A stretch of 39,974 bases of DNA from Acidimicrobiia bacterium (GCA_028376655.1 JAONAZ010000001.1:104784-144757); one strand, 5' to 3'; positions 7,458-15,332 are shown, counted from the stretch's first letter. The notes: generated by a model not told the origin, from the letters alone. A program made the numbers and translations.

Positions 7458-8723
7458 ATGTATAAATTGAGTACAAACTTAGACATCATTCTTTATATAT
7501 TAATTATTATCTGTTTAGTATTTTCTGCCATGCTTTCTGGGTCTGAAACAGCAATTACCTCAGTACCAAGAGAAAAGATACATCAACTTGATGATTCAAA
7601 GAAAAATAAGAGAATAAAAAGAGCAAAAGATGACATTGAGAAGACAATAGGGGGTATTTTAGTTGCAAACAACTTTGTTAATATCCTGATGGCATCATTA
7701 GCAACAATTCTTTTTGTTAGAAGATTTGGAGAAAGTACTGGAAGCATCTTGGCAACACTCTTTATTACCATCCTTGTATTAGTTTTTGGTGAAGTTACTC
7801 CAAAAACTATTGCAACTAGGAAGCCTATTGAGTTTATTTCTCGAACTTCAATACTGATTGATTACCTTGCAAGAATTTTTGCCCCATTTACAAATTTAAT
7901 AACAAACTCTATAAATAGATACGGATCTAAAGGACCTGGAGATATAGATGGTGATGGAGAAATAACTGAAGCTGATATTCAGGCTCTAACTGCACTCGGA
8001 GAACAAGAAGGGCAGATTCTACCTGCAGAGAGAGAAATCATAGACTCTCTATTGGAGTTCTCTGACAGACCTATAAAAGAAATAATGACACCACGTGTTG
8101 ATGTTTTATTCGTTTCCCTTCCTCTCTCTATGAAAGCGATAACAGACATAGTGAATGAAAAAAGAATTTCAAGAGTTCCTGTATCTAAGACAGAATCACT
8201 TGATGATACTTTTGGTGTTGTGTATGTCAAAGATTTAATCAATTCAAGCACCACAACAGAAAGTATCGAAATTGAAAATTTGATAAAGGATGCAATTTAC
8301 CTTCCTGAATATACAACTGTTCTGTCTGCTTTGAATATTCTTAGAGAAAACAAATCAAGTTTTGCTTGTGTGATTGATGAAAATGGTGGCATTGAGGGTG
8401 TCGTAACTATTAAGGATGTTCTCTCAGAGTTTGTTGGAGATCTTCCAGATGAACATGATCAGAGATTTTCTGGAATCAGAAGACTTGGTCCAGGACAATG
8501 GCGTATTGATGGTAAAACTGATATTGATGATTTTGAGGAATTTTTTGGCCTTGAAGAAAATGATAAAGATGTGGCAACCGTTGGTGGGTTATATCTAAGT
8601 CATAGTGAACAATTACCATCCGAGGGTGAAAAAATTACTATAAATGGACTCGAAATAACTGTTGTTGAATTAGACAGCAGGAGAATAGAGTCAGTTGTTG
8701 TTAAAAAAATAGCTAAGAAATAA
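7458..8723 (+). CDS. CNNM/CorC (hemolysin C) family transporter with EF-hand-like loop
   Basis: The 421-residue protein has the standard CNNM/CorC layout: a DUF21 membrane domain with SGSETAITS after the first helix and GEVTPKTIATRKP (about residues 1-150), a tandem CBS pair from about 200 (EIMTPRVDVLFV, GVVYVKDLI, GIEGVVTIKDVL) and a C-terminal CorC_HlyC domain (about 335-415). Members are Mg2+ or Na+/Mg2+ exporters or regulators in the cytoplasmic membrane. Unusually, the linker between membrane and CBS domains holds DIDGDGEITEAD (residues 162-173), which matches the 12-residue EF-hand calcium loop. The gene is divergent from a TetR regulator and followed 27 nt later by a small membrane protein gene. 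Confidence 0.92.
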   Translation: MYKLSTNLDIILYILIIICLVFSAMLSGSETAITSVPREKIHQLDDSKKNKRIKRAKDDIEKTIGGILVANNFVNILMASLATILFVRRFGESTGSILATLFITILVLVFGEVTPKTIATRKPIEFISRTSILIDYLARIFAPFTNLITNSINRYGSKGPGDIDGDGEITEADIQALTALGEQEGQILPAEREIIDSLLEFSDRPIKEIMTPRVDVLFVSLPLSMKAITDIVNEKRISRVPVSKTESLDDTFGVVYVKDLINSSTTTESIEIENLIKDAIYLPEYTTVLSALNILRENKSSFACVIDENGGIEGVVTIKDVLSEFVGDLPDEHDQRFSGIRRLGPGQWRIDGKTDIDDFEEFFGLEENDKDVATVGGLYLSHSEQLPSEGEKITINGLEITVVELDSRRIESVVVKKIAKK

Positions 8724-8738
8724 TCAAAAAAAATCCAC

Positions 8739-8744
8739 TAAAGT
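8739..8744 (+). promoter_or_regulatory. -10 box of the small membrane protein gene (leaderless)
   Basis: TAAAGT is followed by exactly 6 nt (tgaagt) and the ATG at 8751. The gene can therefore be transcribed independently of the corC-like gene just upstream. Confidence 0.45.
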
Positions 8745-8750
8745 TGAAGT

Positions 8751-9032
8751 ATGAGAGAACTCTATGCACTTATCCCACTTCTTGGCGGTTGGTTGGTTTA
8801 TGGGCTAATAGCCTCACTATTCCTTAAAAGAGCCAATAGTAGGGATTACTTACTATTGATCTCATCAGGGCTCATAGGAGGGCTCATAGGGGGTTCTATT
8901 GGAGCCGGAATGGATATTCCTCAAAACCTATGGTGGATGAGAGAATTACTTAAAATTGCTGTCACAATAGTTGCGATGTATACAATACAGATAATCAGAC
9001 TACAAGTCTATAACTATAGAAACAGAGATTAA
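8751..9032 (+). CDS. Small membrane protein of unknown function
   Basis: I do not recognise this 93-residue protein. It has three hydrophobic segments (about residues 5-24, 33-53 and 66-84). The middle one is glycine-rich (GLIGGLIGGSIGAG), which suggests tight helix packing or oligomerisation, and the C-terminus is basic and tyrosine-rich. It has its own leaderless-type promoter. Its stop codon interlocks with that of the convergent gene (TTAA at 9029-9032). It resembles GlsB/YeaQ-type small membrane proteins only in general character. Confidence 0.65.
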   Translation: MRELYALIPLLGGWLVYGLIASLFLKRANSRDYLLLISSGLIGGLIGGSIGAGMDIPQNLWWMRELLKIAVTIVAMYTIQIIRLQVYNYRNRD

Positions 9033-9307
9033 TTCTTAGGAATCCTTGCTGCCTTTAGAAGATTCCCATTTTCATCAAGAAGCCCGCATCTTTTAGATAA
9101 AAGTTTTGTATTGAATGCAAATAAGTTTTTTCTCCACGTAGCAATATATCCATATCCACCGGCTTCATCAAGTTTTTCAAATGCAGCATCAAGATCTTTT
9201 GTTGATTCAGCAATTACCACGGGTAGTGATTCGTAGATTGCATCATAAGTTTCAGATGGTTCAATCTTTGAAGAAAGTAATAATGTATCAAGAAGTGAGC
9301 TACTCAT
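9029..9307 (-). CDS. Unknown small cytosolic protein translationally coupled to HPr
   Basis: This 92-residue protein has no transmembrane segment or signal peptide and matches no family I know. Notable segments are ESTKDLDAAFEKLDEAGGYG and a basic C-terminal half (KRCGLLDENGNLLKAARIPKN). Its ATG lies 8 bases inside the end of the HPr gene, so translational coupling is likely. It is the last gene of the mannitol PTS unit (mtlA-EIIB-EIIA-mtlD-HPr-this gene). Position suggests a PTS-linked accessory or regulatory role, but the sequence shows nothing that proves it. Confidence 0.7.
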   Translation of the reverse strand: MSSSLLDTLLLSSKIEPSETYDAIYESLPVVIAESTKDLDAAFEKLDEAGGYGYIATWRKNLFAFNTKLLSKRCGLLDENGNLLKAARIPKN

Positions 9308-9584
9308 TATCTAACAACTCCTCGAATTTAGAAAAATACAAATCTTCATCATCTCCATCTAATGTAAGAGTGAATGGTTTATCTTTTCCGATTCCTAAGC
9401 TTAGAATTCCAATCATACTTTTCCCATCTTTTTCGACAAGTTCTTCTTCACCTGTTTGAGGATTTTTTTTATTAAATTTTACTGTTACTGTCCCATTAAA
9501 TTCTTGAGCAATTTTGACAAATAAACTTGCAGGTCTTGCGTGCAAGCCTACCTCATCTGTAACAACTAATTCTTTCTCTAACAT
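9300..9584 (-). CDS. ptsH: Phosphocarrier protein HPr
   Basis: HPr carries phosphate from enzyme I to the sugar-specific EIIA proteins. The active-site histidine is His15 in GLHARPAS. The Ser46-type region is present as GKSMIGILSLGIG (Ser56). The numbering shift reflects an insertion of about 10 residues around NKKNPQTGEEELVEKD, making it 94 residues instead of the usual 85-88. A serine here is the HPr-kinase site in Firmicutes, but whether that applies in this organism is unknown. The gene abuts mtlD with no gap and is followed by an overlapping unknown gene. It is likely the shared HPr for both the mannitol and glucitol-type systems. Confidence 0.95.
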   Translation of the reverse strand: MLEKELVVTDEVGLHARPASLFVKIAQEFNGTVTVKFNKKNPQTGEEELVEKDGKSMIGILSLGIGKDKPFTLTLDGDDEDLYFSKFEELLDNE

Positions 9585-10664
9585 TTACGAACCCAGCCTT
9601 TCAATGTAGTTCTCACTATAATTTTCTAATTCCCAAAAGTCATTATATATATTACTTTTACCCTTTTCTAATACGTCTTTTTTAAAGTTACTAAAACCTT
9701 CAACCTTGGGAAAGTTTCCTGAGGTAATAATATTTAGGATTTGACTAAAAGTTTCAACATTTTTATTATTGTCGATCAGTAGTCTAAGAGGATATTCAAA
9801 TCTTTCATTTTTTGAAAATTTTATTTCCGGATTTCTGGCAATACGTGTTACTTCATCTTTTATTTCTGGAAGTGCGAATCTATTAATAATTGTTTTGCTA
9901 AATTCATCTAATACTTCTTCTGAATTTGATAGAAGTGTATACGCTAGTGCTAAGCTCTTGACTGCTTCCTCTCCAAACTCTCTTCCATCTTTATTTGAAA
10001 TAACTTCATCAATATATGTATGGTCATTAGCTAGTCCGTAATAGGCAAGTTGTAGGTGAAGTCCGTTTAGAAGCCAAAGTTTCTTATAAAACTCATTGTC
10101 ATAATTTCTATAAGAAACAATTTCTGACACATCTAATGGTTGTAACTCTGCTGTTTCATCCAAAATGATTGATCCATATGTTTCTACAACCACATCCAAG
10201 GTTTTTGTTGATTGAGGAGGAACAATTTTATCAACTACAGCATCGATAATTTTTAAATTCTCATTATAAGAATTAATTTCTGAGCTCGCACTACTAGATG
10301 CTCTGTACATATTTTCAAAGGCTACAAAGATTTGGTCTTTCTGATTTTCCAGTGTTGCGATTTTTTCGTAGACACCTTTTACAAATTTAGGCCCAACTGA
10401 AGTGGTGATAATGTCAGCATCAAGAAGTATTTTATTTAAGGTATCTGTATCATTTAATTCAACTGCGTTGACATCTTTGACTTTTTGTTCAGTTGTTCCC
10501 TCTATGCTTAGGGATTTAACAGTATATGAACCTTCATCATTAATTTGTTTTATGACATCCGTGTTTACATCAATAAAAGTTACTTGATAATTATTTGCTT
10601 GTAGTGTTGGAGCTATAAATCCACGTCCTATATTTCCAGCACCAAAGTGAACAGCTCGTTTCAT
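9585..10664 (-). CDS. mtlD: Mannitol-1-phosphate 5-dehydrogenase
   Basis: The enzyme oxidises imported mannitol 1-phosphate to fructose 6-phosphate with NAD+. The 359-residue protein starts with the nucleotide-binding motif HFGAGNIGRGFI (residues 6-17) and retains the polyol dehydrogenase body (IDAVVDKIVPPQ, LKLWLLNGLH-like KLWLLNGLHLQLAYYG). Length is slightly below the E. coli enzyme (382). It overlaps mtlF by 4 bases (ATGA-type) and abuts HPr, placing it firmly in the mannitol operon. It confirms that the adjacent PTS handles mannitol. Confidence 0.93.
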   Translation of the reverse strand: MKRAVHFGAGNIGRGFIAPTLQANNYQVTFIDVNTDVIKQINDEGSYTVKSLSIEGTTEQKVKDVNAVELNDTDTLNKILLDADIITTSVGPKFVKGVYEKIATLENQKDQIFVAFENMYRASSSASSEINSYNENLKIIDAVVDKIVPPQSTKTLDVVVETYGSIILDETAELQPLDVSEIVSYRNYDNEFYKKLWLLNGLHLQLAYYGLANDHTYIDEVISNKDGREFGEEAVKSLALAYTLLSNSEEVLDEFSKTIINRFALPEIKDEVTRIARNPEIKFSKNERFEYPLRLLIDNNKNVETFSQILNIITSGNFPKVEGFSNFKKDVLEKGKSNIYNDFWELENYSENYIERLGS

Positions 10665-11104
10665 AGACTCATGGATAAAAGATTAAAAATATTCTCTGTA
10701 GAAGTTTCTTCCCACAGTTTTTTAGCATCTTCCTCTTCTTCAATTGCATCAGCTAATGCAGATAATACACCCATGTGATCATCAGAGTTTGCTGCAATGC
10801 CAACGATAACATATGCTACTTCCTCATTCCACTGAACACCCTCAGGAACCTGCATAACGCTAATTCCCGTATGTTTTACATACTTTGAGCCTTCCGCCAT
10901 GCCATGAGGTATAGCTACACCATTGCCTATATATGTTGCAAATGATTGCGTTTCGAGTTTTTCGAGCATAGAGTCAATGTATTCTTTCTCAACATAACCA
11001 TTGTTAAAAAGAATTTCGCCAGCCATAATCGTGGCTTCTTCTTTTGATGAAAAAGATTGCTCAGTAAGTATAGATTCTTTAATTAAAACTTCATACTGGT
11101 TCAT
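10661..11104 (-). CDS. mtlF: PTS mannitol-specific enzyme IIA
   Basis: This 147-residue protein is a fructose/mannitol-family EIIA. The phosphoryl-accepting histidine is His67 in YIGNGVAIPHGMAEG. It takes phosphate from HPr and passes it to EIIB. Its ATG overlaps the EIIB stop by 4 bases and its own stop overlaps mtlD, so the genes are tightly coupled. Length is normal for a separate MtlF; in E. coli the domain is fused to MtlA. Confidence 0.93.
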   Translation of the reverse strand: MNQYEVLIKESILTEQSFSSKEEATIMAGEILFNNGYVEKEYIDSMLEKLETQSFATYIGNGVAIPHGMAEGSKYVKHTGISVMQVPEGVQWNEEVAYVIVGIAANSDDHMGVLSALADAIEEEEDAKKLWEETSTENIFNLLSMSL

Positions 11105-11421
11105 GAAGAAGAGATTTCATTACCCTCTGATAGATCTGAGATAAGCTTTTTTAATGACGGATCATTCATAAACATTGTAAATTGAACTATTACAGCATTT
11201 TCAGGTGCTGCAGCTTTTGCCGCTCCAGAGAGTCCAGTGTGACAAACGACTATATCTGAATCACTTGGTATCTGGGTTGCTGGAGCATGGACAATTTCTA
11301 CATCTAAGCCTGCTTTTTTTGCTTTTTTGATTAATCCATTTTTAACCATCAAACTTGAACCTGCCCCTGCTTCACATGCTAAGCATATTTTTTTTACTTC
11401 TGATGCTTGTATTGAATTCAT
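11101..11421 (-). CDS. PTS mannitol-specific enzyme IIB (free-standing)
   Basis: This is a stand-alone EIIB domain of about 106 residues. The phospho-cysteine lies in LACEAGAGSS (Cys16 from the chosen start), and HTGLS follows in the later loop, as in MtlA EIIB. The ORF track starts at 11463, but the ATG at 11421 is preferred because GGAGG lies 4 nt upstream and homologues begin here. In E. coli this domain is fused within MtlA. Here EIIC, EIIB and EIIA are three separate genes in the order C-B-A. Confidence 0.92.
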   Translation of the reverse strand: MNSIQASEVKKICLACEAGAGSSLMVKNGLIKKAKKAGLDVEIVHAPATQIPSDSDIVVCHTGLSGAAKAAAPENAVIVQFTMFMNDPSLKKLISDLSEGNEISSS

Positions 11422-11488
11422 TTTTCCTCCAAAAAAAATTGACCTGGGACTTTTACATCCCAAGCCAATTATAACTTAATAGTTTATG

Positions 11489-12550
11489 TTAAACAGTAGG
11501 TATATTGCTTTCGATAGTAGCTTCTACACCTGCGTCTGTTTCTTTGATTGGACGAGCTTTTAGTAAAATAACACCGACTACAGCAGATGCTGCTGTTGCG
11601 ATTGCTACTCCACCTAGAACTGCGAATGCCCCACCCTTTGGAAGCATTGCAATATATGCAAAGATACTTCCTGGTGATGGAGGTCCTACAAGGCCTGCTC
11701 CGGTTGCTACGAACCAAAGGTCAGCTGAAATTCCACCAGCCCACATTGCAATGATCATAATTGGATGACCAAGAACATATGGGAAATAGATTTCGTGAAT
11801 TCCTCCAAAGAAATGGATAATTATTGAGCCAGGAGCGGATTCTTTCCACATTCCTGTACCAGCAAACCAATATGCAAGTAACAAACCAAGACCTGGGCCT
11901 GGGTTAGTTTCTAGCAAAAAGTAAATTGATTGACCAGTTTCTGCTGACTCAGCTGCTCCAAGAGGTGTTAACACACCTTGGTTGACAGCATTGTTTAAGA
12001 ACAATACTTTTGCAACTTCAATAGGAATGTCAGCTAACGGAACTAGACCACTGTCTACTAACGCTGCTGCACCATTTCCTAATGCATTTGTTATTGCATC
12101 AAGTATTGGACTGATAATGTTAAAAGCTAAAACAGCTAGACCCCAACCCAAAATACCAAGTGAAAAGTTATCATATAACATTTCGAAACCTTCTGGTATA
12201 TTGTCTTGTAATCTACTATCTATTTGCTTAAGTATCCAAGCTGCTGCTGGACCAATGGCCATAGCACCTAAGAACTGTGGTGAAGACGTTGCAACAATTA
12301 TTGCTGTTGTAACGATAGCACCAATCACACCACCTCTATGACCATGAACCATTTTTCCACCTGTGTAACCTAACAGAAGCGGAAGAAGAGTAAGTATCAT
12401 AGGACCAACCATTGTTGACAATTCTTCATTTGGCAGCCAACCAGTTGGTATATAAAGTGCTGTAATCAAACCCCAAGCGATGAAAGCACCAATGTTCGGA
12501 ATAACCATTCCTGACATAGCACCGCCAACGCGTTGTATGGATTCTTTCAT
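11489..12550 (-). CDS. mtlA: PTS mannitol-specific enzyme IIC (permease domain)
   Basis: The 353-residue integral membrane protein matches the EIIC domain of MtlA. It has RVGGAMSGMVIPNIGAFIAWG at the start, MVHGHRGGVIGAIVTTAI, and the conserved FFGGIHEIYFPYVL loop that contributes to substrate binding. It transports mannitol across the cytoplasmic membrane coupled to phosphorylation by EIIB. AGGGGGAT precedes the ATG at 12550 as a strong ribosome binding site, in contrast to the many leaderless genes. It is the first gene of the mannitol operon and is divergent from a small secreted protein gene. The EIIB and EIIA domains are encoded separately downstream. Confidence 0.95.
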   Translation of the reverse strand: MKESIQRVGGAMSGMVIPNIGAFIAWGLITALYIPTGWLPNEELSTMVGPMILTLLPLLLGYTGGKMVHGHRGGVIGAIVTTAIIVATSSPQFLGAMAIGPAAAWILKQIDSRLQDNIPEGFEMLYDNFSLGILGWGLAVLAFNIISPILDAITNALGNGAAALVDSGLVPLADIPIEVAKVLFLNNAVNQGVLTPLGAAESAETGQSIYFLLETNPGPGLGLLLAYWFAGTGMWKESAPGSIIIHFFGGIHEIYFPYVLGHPIMIIAMWAGGISADLWFVATGAGLVGPPSPGSIFAYIAMLPKGGAFAVLGGVAIATAASAVVGVILLKARPIKETDAGVEATIESNIPTV

Positions 12551-12564
12551 ATTACAATCCCCCT

Positions 12565-12574
12565 AACGATCGTT
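12565..12574. repeat. Palindrome AACGATCGTT upstream of mtlA
   Basis: This is a perfect 10-bp palindrome directly upstream of the mtlA ribosome binding site. It could be a repressor operator, but only one copy was seen. A partial resemblance (acggtcgttt) occurs about 100 bp upstream. Confidence 0.35.
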
Positions 12575-12577
12575 TGT

Positions 12578-12590
12578 GTTGATTTTCAAC
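12578..12590. repeat. Inverted repeat GTTGA-TTT-TCAAC upstream of mtlA
   Basis: Two 5-bp arms are separated by 3 bp, adjacent to the AACGATCGTT palindrome and downstream of the proposed -10 box. It is a candidate operator half-site arrangement. The short arms make chance occurrence possible. Confidence 0.3.
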
Positions 12591-12734
12591 TATCTAAGTA
12601 TAAAAGTACTTTTTGGTGTTTCACTTTGACTTTTGTTAACCTAAAATTAAGTATGTAACTAAATAAATCATTTACGGTCGTTTTTTATGTAATTATTAGT
12701 TAATAAAATATTAACATTAGAAAAAGAGGTTTTT

Positions 12735-13121
12735 TTGAAAAATGCTGCAATTTCATTGATTTTATTAGCTTTTTTAGCTTTATTGTCTCTTGGTGCAACA
12801 GGTTCTTTAGTTACAGGGACTTCTGGAGTATTTAATAAAGTCCAAGGTGAAGTTTTTCAAGAAACTTCTAGTGAAGTTATCCTAGAAGATAATAAATTAT
12901 TCATATCTATAAACAAAAAAGAGAAAGAGAACTCAGAAAAAGCAGTTATTGATTGTTTAAATTTTTACTCTGCAAAATATCCTGAACTTACAGAGTACAC
13001 CTGTGATTTAGTAGTCAGAACAAATATTATTATTGACAATAGTTGTAATTACCTTACTGGAGTGCTGGTTAAAAAAGATTCTGAAGAGTCAATAACTTTA
13101 GATTACAACAGCAGCTGTTAG
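12735..13121 (+). CDS. Small secreted or membrane-anchored protein of unknown function
   Basis: The 128-residue protein has an N-terminal hydrophobic segment (ISLILLAFLALLSLGATG) that is a signal peptide or anchor, followed by a polar domain with four cysteines (in VIDCL, EYTCDL, DNSCNYL and the last residue). Four cysteines in an exported domain fit two disulfides. The start is TTG, supported by AAAGAGG about 6 nt upstream. No family is recognised. It is divergent from mtlA and its stop interlocks with the convergent lipoyl-protein gene (TTAG). A link to polyol uptake is only positional. Confidence 0.65.
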   Translation: MKNAAISLILLAFLALLSLGATGSLVTGTSGVFNKVQGEVFQETSSEVILEDNKLFISINKKEKENSEKAVIDCLNFYSAKYPELTEYTCDLVVRTNIIIDNSCNYLTGVLVKKDSEESITLDYNSSC

Positions 13122-13390
13122 TCAAATAGTGAACCAAGTAGACTGTCACCTTCAACCTCTATCTCCGCAAGCGTCTCTCCAACATTAACCATTGAGCCTT
13201 CTTCGGTGTTAAGTTTTATTATTTTCCCATCATAAGGACTGTCCAGATCCATATCTACTTTATCTGTAGCGATCTCAGCTATAACATCACCTTTTTTTAC
13301 TTCATCTCCCACACTTACTTTCCAGGTTAAAAGCTCTGCTTCTGTCATTTGATCAGACATTGCAGGTAAAATAATATTTTCATTACTCAT
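13118..13390 (-). CDS. Free-standing lipoyl-domain protein
   Basis: The 90-residue protein is a single biotinyl/lipoyl domain. The lipoylated lysine is Lys44 in EIATDKVDMDLDSP, typical of 2-oxoacid and acetoin dehydrogenase E2 proteins. The subunit-binding and acyltransferase domains that normally follow in E2 are absent, and the next gene is on the other strand, so this is not a truncated reading of a longer frame. Its start overlaps the end of the E1 beta gene by 8 bases. It probably accepts the acyl group made by the adjacent E1 and hands it to an E2 core or transferase encoded elsewhere. It ends the glucitol-type PTS operon. Confidence 0.88.
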   Translation of the reverse strand: MSNENIILPAMSDQMTEAELLTWKVSVGDEVKKGDVIAEIATDKVDMDLDSPYDGKIIKLNTEEGSMVNVGETLAEIEVEGDSLLGSLFD

Positions 13391-14375
13391 TATCGATCAT
13401 CTCCTTTATTTTTATTACAATATCCTCTTCCTGAGGAATTACTGTTGTCTCTAAATGTTTAGCGGAAGGCATGGGACTATGTAAACCTGCCAAAAGTTTT
13501 GGTGGTTTTTTCAAAGAATTAAATGCACGAGAGGAAACTACTTCTGAAATTAAAGTTGTACCGATAGAACTGCTGCCTGGTGCCTCTTGGCACATTAAAA
13601 GTTTATGAGTTTTTTCCACAGAAGTGATTACTGTTTCCGTATCGAGTGGTGAAAGTGTTAACAAGTCAATTACTTCTATAGAGTAGTCCTTAAGAGAGTC
13701 ATCTTTAACGGCATTCAAAACTGTATTTACCATATTTGAGTATGAGGCAATTGTGATATCACTTCCCTCCAGAACAACTTTTGAGTTTCCGAGTATAGAG
13801 GAATCTTTGGGTAGGGGTCCAAGTGTGACTTCAGATTTCAGTTTATAAATTAACTTATGTTCCATGAAAATTATCGGATTAGGATCAACGAATGAAGCAA
13901 GAAGCAAATCATATGCATTTTGTGGATTTGATGGGGTCACTACTTTTAAACCAGGTACGTGACAAAACCATGATTCCAGAGATTGACTATGTTGAGCGGC
14001 GGCACCCGTTCCGGCCCCACTTGCTCCTCTAACAATCATCGGAACGTTAACTGCACCCCCATACATAAAATGTAATTTTGCAGCTTGATTAACAATTGGA
14101 TCCATCGCATTAACAATGAAATCGCTAAATTGCATTTCGACAATTGGTTTTGAACCTGTAATTGCTGCACCTACAGCTAACCCAGCTATTACATCTTCTG
14201 AAATTGGTGTATCTTTTATTCTCTCTTCACCGTATTTTTCTAATAATCCATCAGTAACACCAAATGCTCCTCCATATACGCCAATATCTTCACCTGCAAT
14301 GAACGTGGTGTTGTTGCTATCAAGACACAATGAAAGTGCCTCTTTTATTGCTTGGCCAGTCGTCATTTCAGGCAT
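13383..14375 (-). CDS. Thiamine-dependent dehydrogenase E1 component, beta subunit (acetoin/pyruvate dehydrogenase type)
   Basis: The 330-residue protein matches E1 beta (AcoB/PdhB/BkdB class): FIAGEDIGVYGGAFGVT near the N-terminus, EMQFSDFIVNAMDPIVNQAAK, GAGTGAAAQHSQSLESWF and LKVVTPSNP. With the alpha subunit it forms the ThDP site that makes an acyl-ThDP intermediate and transfers it to a lipoyl domain. The first ATG is preferred because GGAGG lies 9 nt upstream. It overlaps E1 alpha and the lipoyl gene by 8 bases each. The substrate cannot be read from sequence. Position behind a polyol PTS and oxidoreductase suggests an acyloin-type sugar phosphate rather than pyruvate. Confidence 0.9.
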   Translation of the reverse strand: MPEMTTGQAIKEALSLCLDSNNTTFIAGEDIGVYGGAFGVTDGLLEKYGEERIKDTPISEDVIAGLAVGAAITGSKPIVEMQFSDFIVNAMDPIVNQAAKLHFMYGGAVNVPMIVRGASGAGTGAAAQHSQSLESWFCHVPGLKVVTPSNPQNAYDLLLASFVDPNPIIFMEHKLIYKLKSEVTLGPLPKDSSILGNSKVVLEGSDITIASYSNMVNTVLNAVKDDSLKDYSIEVIDLLTLSPLDTETVITSVEKTHKLLMCQEAPGSSSIGTTLISEVVSSRAFNSLKKPPKLLAGLHSPMPSAKHLETTVIPQEEDIVIKIKEMIDNE

Positions 14376-15321
14376 AAGAGTCTTCCTCCAGGTTGGTTTT
14401 AGGACTTTCAGGAGACTGAAGTGCTTTTTTTACAGAGTCTCTAATTACTTCTCTTACCTCTGATTCAATCTCTTTTAATGTCTCTATTTCTACACCTTCT
14501 TCTGTTAGCTTTCCGATAAATCGTTTTAAAGGATCTTTTTCCTCTTTCCAAAATTCAATTTCCTCTGATGTCCTATAAAGGTTACGGTCAGACTTCGAAT
14601 GCCCTCTGTATCTGTATGTCACAGATTCAATAAACATAGGTTTTCCAGAACTTTTTATCGTTTCTTTAAATTCTAAAACTGAATTGTAGACCTCTTCTAC
14701 ATTGTTTCCATCAATAGAAATACTTTTGATACCATAGGACTCGGCTCTTTGAGCTATAGATCCACCGGCAACAGCATTCTCTGATGCCATGGACATGCCA
14801 TACTGGTTATTCTCACAAACAAATAGAACAGGTAAGTCCCATAAAGATGCCAGGTTTAATGCTTCATGAAAAGATCCTTCGTTAACCGCTCCATCGCCAA
14901 AAAAACAAAGAACAATATTATCTTGTTTTTGTATCTTGAGTGATAAAGCTGCGCCGACAGAAATTGTTAAACTTCCGGCTACAATTCCATTTGCTCCTAA
15001 ATTTCCATTCGATAGATCTGCAATATGCATAGACCCGCCTCTTCCACGACAGTAGCCGTCTTCTCTTCCAAGTAATTCGGCAAACATTTTATAGGGGTCT
15101 GCACCTTTTGCTAAACAGTGACCATGTCCTCGATGCGTTGAAGTAATTAAATCTTCTCTCTCTAGAGCAAGGCAAGCACCGGTTGCCGTAGCTTCCTGGC
15201 CAATAGATAAATGCATTGTCCCGTGTAATAGACCTCTAGAGAACATTTCTTCTAAAGCTTCTTCAAATAAACGTATTAGAAGCATCATTCTATAAAGTTC
15301 TAATTTATTTTCTTTATTCAC
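14368..15321 (-). CDS. Thiamine-dependent dehydrogenase E1 component, alpha subunit (acetoin/pyruvate dehydrogenase type)
   Basis: The 317-residue protein has the E1 alpha signatures GLLHGTMHLSIGQEA, STHRGHGH, GRGGSMHI and the ThDP-binding motif GDGAVNEGSFHEALNLA (from residue 142) ending in CENNQYGMSM. The GRGGSMH and NNQYGMS details resemble acetoin dehydrogenase AcoA and PDH alpha. It starts with GTG at 15321 behind AAAAGG. It lies 11 nt after the SAF-domain oxidoreductase gene, in the same operon as the glucitol-type PTS. Family assignment is firm; whether it works on pyruvate, acetoin or a deoxy-sugar phosphate is open. Confidence 0.9.
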   Translation of the reverse strand: MNKENKLELYRMMLLIRLFEEALEEMFSRGLLHGTMHLSIGQEATATGACLALEREDLITSTHRGHGHCLAKGADPYKMFAELLGREDGYCRGRGGSMHIADLSNGNLGANGIVAGSLTISVGAALSLKIQKQDNIVLCFFGDGAVNEGSFHEALNLASLWDLPVLFVCENNQYGMSMASENAVAGGSIAQRAESYGIKSISIDGNNVEEVYNSVLEFKETIKSSGKPMFIESVTYRYRGHSKSDRNLYRTSEEIEFWKEEKDPLKRFIGKLTEEGVEIETLKEIESEVREVIRDSVKKALQSPESPKTNLEEDSYA

Positions 15322-15332
15322 ATGAACCTTTT

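Larger units (their letters stand above)
12551..12734. promoter_or_regulatory. Divergent control region of the mannitol operon
   Basis: This 184-bp region separates mtlA from a divergent secreted-protein gene. On the minus strand a TATACT box (tTTTATACTTAG) lies about 60 nt before mtlA with no good -35 element. Two inverted repeats lie between that box and the mtlA start and are listed separately. The long leader and strong ribosome binding site suggest regulated transcription of the mannitol genes. No regulator gene of the MtlR type is in the window. Confidence 0.4.

Noticed and set aside
11484-11717. Minus-strand ORF of 77 residues (Arg/Ser/Cys-rich)
   Set aside because: It lies in another frame of mtlA, whose protein is clearly real.
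13383-15321. E1 alpha/beta as the housekeeping pyruvate dehydrogenase
   Set aside because: Not fully excluded, but the operon position behind a polyol PTS and oxidoreductase and the absence of E2 and E3 genes make a dedicated catabolic role more likely.
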